Source: Ignatzschineria indica (GTDB lineage Bacteria; Pseudomonadota; Gammaproteobacteria; Cardiobacteriales; Wohlfahrtiimonadaceae). Taken from it: DNA of 64,000 bases. The stretch is taken from assembly GCF_003121925.1 (NCBI RefSeq), contig NZ_QEWR01000002.1, forward strand, positions 1,240,001 through 1,304,000, written 5' to 3'. Below are positions 43,671 to 50,049 of the stretch, piece after piece; the stretch's first letter is position 1, and each line of letters opens with the position of its first letter. Made by a program: the position numbers and the translations under genes. The notes beneath the pieces are model-generated. The model did no database searches, had not been told where the DNA came from, and saw only the letters and a list, made by a program, of their open reading frames with translations.

Positions 43671-43703
43671 AAGAGGCTAGTAACAGACTAGCCTCTTTTA
43701 TTT
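43671..43703. terminator. intrinsic terminator shared by the GntR and LysE genes
   Basis: AAGAGGCTAGT-AACAG-ACTAGCCTCTT (11 bp perfect), followed by TTATTTG on the plus strand and by TATC on the minus strand; better for the GntR transcript. Confidence 0.85.
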
Positions 43704-43762
43704 GAAACTCCCGATGACATAGCGCCCAGTAGCTTAGCGCTTTGGTGCTAATCTTAATGGCA

Positions 43763-44449
43763 CTACCCTAAAAGTAGCATCATTCCCCCTTGATAGAGAA
43801 GATTGAGCCCAAAGAGCAGAAAGAGAGCGCCGGCAACAGCATCAATATAAGCACCTAAACGCTGATAGATCGCCTTTGGCTTTGGCAAAGAGAAGAGAAT
43901 CGCCACAATCGCAAACCAGAGAAAGGTTAAAATCACCACTAATGCGAAGATCTCGACTCGCATCACATTAGAGATATTATCCCCGACAAAGAGAACAAAG
44001 ACGCTGCCAAAATAGATCAGTGCTTTAGGATTTGCGAGATTAGTAAACAATCCCTTAAAGAGAAATTGCACCCCTTTTCGCTCCTTTTCGACCACCCGCG
44101 CCATCACCTTTTCAGTAGCATTATCGACAAGCCCCTGCTTCTGTTGATGCCGCGCTCTTAGCCCACTTTTTAAGAGCAATAGCCCTAAATAACTGAGATA
44201 ACCACCACCTGCAAGATAGAGTAGACCTTGGATCCAAGGAAACTGCTCAACTAAAAGGTGCAAGCCCAATAGTGCCACCAGTGCCCAAACAGCGACACCG
44301 ATCGTCACCCCAAATACTGCCATAAAGGCCTCTCGCCTTGAATGACTGACGGCAACTTGTGTAATTAAAAAGAAATCAGGACCAGGAGAGATCAGTGCAA
44401 CTAACTGAATTCCCGCTAGAGTGATCAATAGCATTGTTGCTTCATACAT
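43763..44449 (-). CDS. LysE/RhtB-family amino acid exporter
   Basis: A 228-residue inner-membrane exporter with six hydrophobic segments. The N-terminal signature ISPGPDFFLITQVAVSHSRREA and the GLFTNLANPKALIYFGSVF motif are diagnostic of the LysE/RhtB group, which exports homoserine, threonine, lysine or related amino acids. I chose the ATG at 44449 (MYEATML), about 10 bases after an AGGGG site; an upstream in-frame start adds eight hydrophilic residues not typical of the family. The long internal loop (about 105-135) is basic. Confidence 0.88.
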   Translation of the reverse strand: MYEATMLLITLAGIQLVALISPGPDFFLITQVAVSHSRREAFMAVFGVTIGVAVWALVALLGLHLLVEQFPWIQGLLYLAGGGYLSYLGLLLLKSGLRARHQQKQGLVDNATEKVMARVVEKERKGVQFLFKGLFTNLANPKALIYFGSVFVLFVGDNISNVMRVEIFALVVILTFLWFAIVAILFSLPKPKAIYQRLGAYIDAVAGALFLLFGLNLLYQGGMMLLLG

Positions 44450-44787
44450 CGTAAAAATTCCCCTAATTGCCAATTTCTAAACCGCCCCTTATAAAGATTT
44501 ATGCGCCAACTCATATCTCTACGTTGTAAGTTATAAAATGGGGCCCTAATAATCGATTCTAAAATGAGTTTAATTCTACGATATCTTTCGTAAAAATTGT
44601 GGAAATTTTGAAAATATCACGCATAACAACAGGCTATTTTTAACCATTCCCCGGCATAAAAAGGCTATGTTCGCCGGCAAAAAGGGATCTCTCGCGCTTT
44701 ACAACTCTCCATCTTTAACTAAAAACAACAAAAAGGCGAGATCCTGTCTCGCCCTTTCACAACATTTTCAAAATAACACTTCATCCC
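44450..44787. other. spacer between the LysE gene and kdoO-like gene
   Basis: No ORF supported. It contains a CCGGC (44651-44655) / GCCGG (44673-44677) dyad around a TAAAAAGGCTATGTTC loop, and the terminator of the murQ-anmK-kdoO set. Confidence 0.5.
44733..44757 (-). terminator. intrinsic terminator after the kdoO-like gene
   Basis: Minus strand GGGCGAGA-CAGGA-TCTCGCC followed by TTTTTG, ~31 bp past the stop codon. Confidence 0.87.
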
Positions 44788-45717
44788 TTATACAAGTGGC
44801 TTCTTCACCATCGCTTCCAATACTTTTAACGGTGATTTTGCAGGATCCACCATATCATCAACATCAAGCTGGAAGGTCTGCTCTAACATAAATTGCCCAC
44901 TCATTGCAGCATGAGGTGTCTGGTCTGAAAAACAGATCCATGTTGAGCCCGGCATAAAGCTTACATCCCACTGAATTCCATTATCTTGATACTCTTGATC
45001 CTCTTTCATCAGATCATGGAATTGCAACATAATATGATCATAATGGGTACGACGACTTTTAGTAATCTGTAATCGATCTAAGAGAGCAGAACCTATTCGA
45101 GAGTATGGTTTACTCTTCGGTAATAGACGCGCAGCTAATTGCGGGAAAGGTTCACCAACGCGCCATTTTCGTGGCACACCACTCGGATTAATATTATTAA
45201 AAATGCGGATAATACGACGCCCATGAAGGGGACGAGAAGGAAATGCATCCACATGTAGCCGGCGATCGTCTTTACGAAAAGAGTGACTATCACTCCACTC
45301 ATCAATCGCATTGAGACGCAGCGTATTCATCGGGCTATGTAATTTCCCCTTATATTGAGGAATCAGATCGGTTAAAAGTTGATAACTCGCTTCTGAATAG
45401 CGCTTCAACAATCCTTCGACTGCCTTCTTCTCACTCTCTGAGGCTGAATCAGCAATCCCTTTAATACTCCCTTGATCCGCTTGATACATAATATTCTTGC
45501 GCTTTGGGCTGACTAAACGGGGATCTAATAATGCCTGCTCCTCTTCTGTTAAAACAAAGGGGAGTGAGGGAAAATAGAGTACCTGCCCCTCTTCTAAGCA
45601 ATTGACAATATTCTCATGATCACACTCTTCAGCGCGCCACTCACTAATTCCTAAAACTAAGATGGGGGCTTCTGCGCTTCCCTTTTGAGCTTCTAGTGTG
45701 CTATTCGTTATCGACAT
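44788..45717 (-). CDS. Kdo 3-hydroxylase KdoO-like Fe(II)/2-oxoglutarate dioxygenase
   Basis: A 309-residue protein matching the Kdo hydroxylase family, which hydroxylates Kdo of lipopolysaccharide to Ko using Fe(II), O2 and 2-oxoglutarate. The LHVDAFPSRPLHGRRIIRIF segment holds the iron-binding HxD, followed by the family block NINPSGVPRKWRVGEPF; the distal His is probably in DQTPHAAMSGQFMLEQTF with the 2-oxoglutarate-binding residues. The start at 45717 (MSITNST) has a perfect GGAGG at 8 bases; a 14-residue longer hydrophobic start is possible. A Fur-like box lies 27-41 bp upstream. It follows anmK by 61 bp. Confidence 0.85.
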   Translation of the reverse strand: MSITNSTLEAQKGSAEAPILVLGISEWRAEECDHENIVNCLEEGQVLYFPSLPFVLTEEEQALLDPRLVSPKRKNIMYQADQGSIKGIADSASESEKKAVEGLLKRYSEASYQLLTDLIPQYKGKLHSPMNTLRLNAIDEWSDSHSFRKDDRRLHVDAFPSRPLHGRRIIRIFNNINPSGVPRKWRVGEPFPQLAARLLPKSKPYSRIGSALLDRLQITKSRRTHYDHIMLQFHDLMKEDQEYQDNGIQWDVSFMPGSTWICFSDQTPHAAMSGQFMLEQTFQLDVDDMVDPAKSPLKVLEAMVKKPLV

Positions 45718-45743
45718 TGCTGACCTCCTACAGATAGGACAAA

Positions 45744-45758
45744 AAAGAATGATTATCA
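45744..45758 (-). promoter_or_regulatory. Fur-like box ahead of the kdoO-like gene
   Basis: On the minus strand TGATAATCATTCTTT matches 11 of 15 positions of the 7-1-7 Fur inverted repeat; the left half is perfect. It sits 27-41 bp upstream of the start, inside the anmK-kdoO gap. Confidence 0.4.
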
Positions 45759-45778
45759 AGTCGGCATTGTATCATTAA

Positions 45779-47035
45779 TTAATCCATCTCTGGAAAGGGA
45801 TTGGGACAAATTTGACCTAAGACCACGGCCTCAGAGGCACCCGTCGCTGTTGGAAGATTCCCCGCTCGACGCTCTTTTGTCAGATATCCTAAGAGCGCAA
45901 AAGCCATCGCCTCTTTTGCATCACTGGAAAAACCAAGATCTTCCTGCGTTAAGAGCGAAACACCGGCAAGCTCTGCTTCTAGATACTCCATCAAAGCGCT
46001 ATTATAAGCACCACCACCTGCGACAATCACCTGATCAATCCTATAAAAAGGAAAGATAAAGCGGCGATAACTCTCTGCGATAGAGTATGCGCTAAACCGG
46101 GTCAAAGTATGGATCAGATCTTCCGGCGCATAAGCTCGATAGCGCTCAAGAAGCGGTAAGGTATATTGCGCACCAAAATACTCCCGTCCGGTAGATTTTG
46201 GAGGCTGCTGTGCTAAATAAGGATCGGCTTGCAACTCCTTAAAAAGCTCAGAAATCAACCTCCCACTTCGGGCAACCTCTCCGTCTCGATCAAAATCACG
46301 CTGATAGAGTGTACGCATAGCATCATTAATCATCATATTGCCCGGCCCCGTATCAAAGGCTGAAATCTCACTGATCGATGCAGCTTTCGGTAACAACGTT
46401 ACATTTCCAATCCCTCCAATATTTTGTAATAAGCGATGGTAATTAGGGTGGCGATAGAGTAGATACTCCGTCATCGGTACTAAAGGCGCGCCATCACCGC
46501 CGGCTGCGATATCCATCATTCGAAAGTTAAAGTAGACATCACAACGAAAATGGTATGCCAAAAGTGAGGGATCACCAATCTGTAATGTGGAAGGGGTATA
46601 ACCTTTTTTATTCGCTACTGCCGGCGGTAGATGATAGATAGTCTGACCATGAGAAGCGATAAAATCAACAGTGCCGGAGAATCCCATCAATCGTTTAGGA
46701 TCTCGCACTCTCTCTTGCTCAACTTCACTCAGAAGCACTTCAACACTCTTTTGGTAGATTTCACCTAGCTTCATATTAAGAGAGCAGATCCCGGCAACGG
46801 TGGATGCCTCATTATGGCATTGTGCTTCAATCTCCGCTCGTAGCTGAGGAGAATAAGGGATTGAGATAAAATGGAGTAATTGACATTGAAGATCCTCCTC
46901 CCCTCTTACGATCTCACCTCCCTGCCCCTTTACTACAGTCTCCCTGATTCTCACTAATGCCGCATCAACCCCATCTAGAGAGGTGCCGGTCATTAAGCCT
47001 ATTGCAAAGGTATCGCGGATAGCTCTATCACTCAT
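45779..47035 (-). CDS. anmK: anhydro-N-acetylmuramic acid kinase AnmK
   Basis: Cytosolic kinase that phosphorylates and opens anhydro-MurNAc from cell-wall turnover to MurNAc-6-phosphate. Length 418 residues (369 in E. coli). The ATP-binding start GLMTGTSLDGVDAALV, SHGQTIYHLPP, NIGGIGNVT, FDTGPGNMMIND and VAGGGAYN are diagnostic. It has a ~25-residue insertion in the N-terminal third (VKGQGGEIVRGEEDLQCQ and neighbours) that explains part of the extra length. AAAAGGAG precedes the ATG. Downstream of murQ, whose product acts next. Confidence 0.95.
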   Translation of the reverse strand: MSDRAIRDTFAIGLMTGTSLDGVDAALVRIRETVVKGQGGEIVRGEEDLQCQLLHFISIPYSPQLRAEIEAQCHNEASTVAGICSLNMKLGEIYQKSVEVLLSEVEQERVRDPKRLMGFSGTVDFIASHGQTIYHLPPAVANKKGYTPSTLQIGDPSLLAYHFRCDVYFNFRMMDIAAGGDGAPLVPMTEYLLYRHPNYHRLLQNIGGIGNVTLLPKAASISEISAFDTGPGNMMINDAMRTLYQRDFDRDGEVARSGRLISELFKELQADPYLAQQPPKSTGREYFGAQYTLPLLERYRAYAPEDLIHTLTRFSAYSIAESYRRFIFPFYRIDQVIVAGGGAYNSALMEYLEAELAGVSLLTQEDLGFSSDAKEAMAFALLGYLTKERRAGNLPTATGASEAVVLGQICPNPFPEMD

Positions 47036-47099
47036 TTAAGCGCTCCTTTTAAGTTCTCCATTTCATTTCTCCTTTATGTGTCTCCACTATACTTCTCTC

Positions 47100-48026
47100 T
47101 TAGGTTAGATCCGCCTCTGCTAATACAGCTCTCACAACACCTTGATGGGCAGCTAATAATTGTGTCGCTCTTTGATAATCGACTGCTAAGAGCGCCATAA
47201 CAATCGCACTTTTAACGTGGTAATCAGCGGCCTCTAAGAGTTGAGAGGCTTTATTATAATCGATGCCGGTCGCCATCATCACCATCTGTCGCGCTCTTTC
47301 GATCAATTTTTTATTTGTCGCACGAAGATCCACCATCCAATTTTGATACACCTTGCCTAACTTAATCATAGTGCCGGTAGAGAGCATATTGAGTACCATC
47401 TTCTGCGCAGATCCTGCCTTCATACGTGTTGAGCCGGTAATCACTTCAGGTCCGACAATTACCTCGATAGGATAATCAGCAACTTTTCCGATTTTGCTCT
47501 CCGAAACAGAGGCAAGAGAGATGGTCGCAGCGCCCAAGCTCTTCGCGTATTGTAAGGCTGATAAAGCATAAGGTGTCCGCCCAGATGAAGCAATCGCACA
47601 GAGGATATCATCACTTGAAAATGCAACAGCAGCGAGATCAACGATTGCAGCATCTTCTTGATCTTCTGCCGCCTCTACCGGATGGCGTAATGCGCGATCT
47701 CCCCCGGCAATCAACGCCAGTACACTCTCTTCTCCCACACCAAATGTTGGCAAACATTCAGAAGCATCCAATACCCCTAACCGCCCTGAGGTTCCGGCAC
47801 CTACATAGATTAAACGGCCTCCTTGCTGCAAGCGTAAAACAATCGCATCAATTGCCGCTGCTATTTGTGGCGTAGCACGTTCAATGGCATCGATAACAGC
47901 TTGATCCTCTCGATTGATCAATCGCACCATCTCCAAAGTTGATAAGGTGTCGATCTCCATCGTACGACTATTGCGTTGCTCCGTTTCTAGGGCGCCTAAA
48001 TCGACCTTCACATTGCTCTCTCTCAT
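47100..48026 (-). CDS. murQ: N-acetylmuramic acid 6-phosphate etherase MurQ
   Basis: Cytosolic SIS-fold etherase that cleaves D-lactate from MurNAc-6-phosphate to give GlcNAc-6-phosphate in peptidoglycan recycling. ETEQRN near the N-terminus, GRLIYVGAGTSGRLGVLDAS, GGDRALRHPVEAAEDQ and GPEVITGSTRMKAGSAQKM are family hallmarks; the length of 308 is standard. I chose ATG 48026, placed just after GAGGAG; a start four codons upstream (48038) would lie inside the ribosome site. First gene of a probable murQ-anmK-kdoO transcript. Confidence 0.95.
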   Translation of the reverse strand: MRESNVKVDLGALETEQRNSRTMEIDTLSTLEMVRLINREDQAVIDAIERATPQIAAAIDAIVLRLQQGGRLIYVGAGTSGRLGVLDASECLPTFGVGEESVLALIAGGDRALRHPVEAAEDQEDAAIVDLAAVAFSSDDILCAIASSGRTPYALSALQYAKSLGAATISLASVSESKIGKVADYPIEVIVGPEVITGSTRMKAGSAQKMVLNMLSTGTMIKLGKVYQNWMVDLRATNKKLIERARQMVMMATGIDYNKASQLLEAADYHVKSAIVMALLAVDYQRATQLLAAHQGVVRAVLAEADLT

Positions 48027-48154
48027 TCTTCTCCTCATAATTCACTCAAATAGTTTACACTCAGCTATGATGCTCTCTATTCTACTATCATCCATAATAG
48101 AGAGGGGCTTCAAGATCACCTAAGAGCTAAGAAAGAAGAGATAAAAGGTCAGAA

Positions 48155-48191
48155 ATAAAAAAAGAGCCTTGAAACATTGTTCCAAGGCTCT
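48155..48191 (-). terminator. intrinsic terminator after the first outer-membrane barrel gene
   Basis: Minus strand AGAGCCTTGGAA-CAATG-TTTCAAGGCTCT followed by TTTTTT. Confidence 0.93.
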
Positions 48192-48311
48192 GCAAAATGG
48201 CTTCTTGATCCTATTTCAGATAAAGAAGATATTGAGCGGAAATATCAACTAGCACATATTAATAAATATTCGTTGATATCCGTTGATCTCTATTGATCTC
48301 ATCGATACAGA

Positions 48312-48947
48312 TTAGAAAGTGTAACGGACACCTAAGTTAAACTCATTACCACGTTGTTTAACTTTACCATTGAAAGAAGTATCATCCGCTTTATAGCTAT
48401 GAGATACTTTACCGTAATCCATAAAGCGGTATGAAAGATCAACCGCAACATTGCTATTTACAGCATAGCTCACGCCGGCGCCCACTTGCCATGCAAAGTT
48501 ACCTTTGCTCTTAGAGATGGATACTTCTTCATCAGATAAAGTATTTTTAAGACGCGCATAACCAATACCTGCGCCCACATATGGGGTAAATGCAGTACCA
48601 GTATTAAAATCATAATAGCCATTAAGCATTAAGGCTTGTGATTTAGTTTCAGATTTAGAATCTTCATCTGATACTTTCACTTTACCATTGTAGCCATACT
48701 CAATTTCAGCACGAACATTGTTATCCCCAGCAGGGAAGATCGCACCATATGCTAAACGGAAACCGCCAACATTTTTGCTCTTTTTAAGTGATTCTGAATC
48801 TTCACCGTCATTCACCTCAAACTTGTTATTCACATGATTGAGAACTGCTTTTGCAGATAGATATTGATCAAAATCTTGTGCATGCGCAACAGTGAAACCG
48901 CTCGCTACTACAGCAGAAAGCACAGAGATGGTCAGTAGCTTTTTCAT
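48312..48947 (-). CDS. small outer-membrane beta-barrel protein (OmpA-like/opacity family), paralogue 1
   Basis: A 211-residue porin-like barrel. Signal peptide MKKLLTISVLSAVVASGFTVAHA; the mature part has alternating hydrophobic strands with GGFRLAYGAIFP, FTPYVGAGIGYARLK, FAWQVGAGVSYAV and DLSYRFMDYGKV, and ends LGVRYTF with the C-terminal aromatic residue needed for BAM insertion. Eight strands are expected. About 70% identical by eye to the neighbour at 49182, so a tandem duplication; the loops (for example DGEDSESLKK) differ most. AGGAGAT lies 6 bases before the ATG. Confidence 0.9.
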   Translation of the reverse strand: MKKLLTISVLSAVVASGFTVAHAQDFDQYLSAKAVLNHVNNKFEVNDGEDSESLKKSKNVGGFRLAYGAIFPAGDNNVRAEIEYGYNGKVKVSDEDSKSETKSQALMLNGYYDFNTGTAFTPYVGAGIGYARLKNTLSDEEVSISKSKGNFAWQVGAGVSYAVNSNVAVDLSYRFMDYGKVSHSYKADDTSFNGKVKQRGNEFNLGVRYTF

Positions 48948-49070
48948 CTTTATCTCCTATATTTAAAGATCAGCTTTTGGAGCAGAATTATATCACTGCT
49001 TTTCCCCTTTTTATGTCATCTTTTTTTATTCTCGCGCTATAAAAATCGCTTAACAAGTTGTTTTTAAAGA

Positions 49071-49108
49071 ATAAAAAAAATCTCAAGCTCGTAAGGAACT
49101 TAAGATTT
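49071..49108 (-). terminator. intrinsic terminator after the second barrel gene
   Basis: Minus strand AAATCTTAAG-loop-CTTGAGATTT (one G-U pair) followed by TTTTTAT. Confidence 0.88.
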
Positions 49109-49181
49109 TTTATCACTTTTATAACCGATTTTTAGCTAAATTTTATCAATGAATGATCTATCAGCTAGAAGATTAATGGGA

Positions 49182-49787
49182 TTAGAAGTTGTAACGAACC
49201 CCTAAGCTAAACTCATTACCACGCATTTTAGCTTTTCCTCTATTATCCTTATGATCTACTTTTCCGTAATCCATAAAACGATAAGCTAAATCGATATCAA
49301 CATTGCTGTTAACAGCGTAGCTCACACCAGCACCCACCTGCCATGCAAAGTTACCTTTGCTCTTTGAATATGAATCTTTTCCTTCAGGTGTAACGGTATT
49401 CTTCAATCTTGCATAACCAAGACCTGCACCGACATAAGGAGTCACGGCAGTACCGGTATTAAAATCAAAGTAACCATTTAACATTACAGATTGAGACTTT
49501 GTCTCAGACTCTCTCTTATCTGCATTCACTTTTGCTTTACCGTTATAACCATACTCAATCTCAGCACGTACATTATTATCAGCTGCTGGGAAGATCGCAC
49601 CATAAGCTAAACGGAAACCACCCACATTTTTACTCTTTTTCGTATCTTCATTGTTGAGCTCAAACTTGCTATTCACATGATTGAGAACCGCTTTCGCAGA
49701 GACATACTGCTGAAAGTCTTGCGCTTGCGCTACAGTTAAAGAAGAGGTCACTGCCGCCAAGACGGTAACTGCTAATAACTTTTTCAT
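49182..49787 (-). CDS. small outer-membrane beta-barrel protein, paralogue 2
   Basis: A 201-residue paralogue of the 48312 gene with the same architecture: signal MKKLLAVTVLAAVTSSLTVAQA, mature start QDFQQYVSAKAVLNHVNSKF, the GGFRLAYGAIFPAADNNVRA segment, and an LGVRYNF end. The surface-loop positions vary in length relative to paralogue 1. Both genes share the leader segment GATCTTT-ATATAGGAG ahead of the ATG, so the duplication included the translation start region. The 5' leader can form a large nested hairpin (49825-49890). Confidence 0.9.
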   Translation of the reverse strand: MKKLLAVTVLAAVTSSLTVAQAQDFQQYVSAKAVLNHVNSKFELNNEDTKKSKNVGGFRLAYGAIFPAADNNVRAEIEYGYNGKAKVNADKRESETKSQSVMLNGYFDFNTGTAVTPYVGAGLGYARLKNTVTPEGKDSYSKSKGNFAWQVGAGVSYAVNSNVDIDLAYRFMDYGKVDHKDNRGKAKMRGNEFSLGVRYNF

Positions 49788-49824
49788 CTTTTGCTCCTAT
49801 ATAAAAGATCACGCTATAAAACAG

Positions 49825-49890
49825 AATATAGATAAAATCATCTACTCTAACGAACAAACAGACCTCCTCGTTAGAGCTCTTATCTATATT
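49825..49890 (-). promoter_or_regulatory. nested inverted repeat in the leader of the second barrel gene
   Basis: Outer arms AATATAGATAA (49825-49835) / TTATCTATATT (49880-49890), 11 bp perfect; inner arms CTCTAACGA (49845-49853) / TCGTTAGAG (49868-49876), 9 bp perfect. In the mRNA the apical loop contains GGAGG. It lies 38-103 nt upstream of the start codon; such 5' stem-loops can stabilise outer-membrane protein mRNAs. Confidence 0.7.
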
Positions 49891-49965
49891 GGGTTAATCA
49901 AATAAAACCCTATAACTTATAGGTAAATTATAACACTTTATAAAGAATTTATATATTCCCCTAAT

Positions 49966-49987
49966 ACTATTTAGGTACTATTTAGGT
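49966..49987. repeat. 11-bp direct repeat
   Basis: ACTATTTAGGT twice (49966-49976, 49977-49987), followed by a degenerate AATATTTAAA, downstream of the TonB receptor gene. Confidence 0.75.
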
Positions 49988-50049
49988 AATATTTAAAATA
50001 GTATTTAAAAGATATTAGGGTGATCTTTTAATCTTGTGATAACTCTTAC

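Noticed and set aside
49669-49857. Short leader-peptide gene starting with TTG behind GGAGG, overlapping the barrel gene
   Set aside because: Its composition is that of an out-of-frame reading of the signal-peptide region of the barrel gene; start is within a hairpin loop and no homology is recognised.
50007-50029. AAAAGAT/ATCTTTT hairpin as terminator of the TonB receptor gene
   Set aside because: Only seven A/T-rich pairs and no U-tract on the minus strand; too weak to call.
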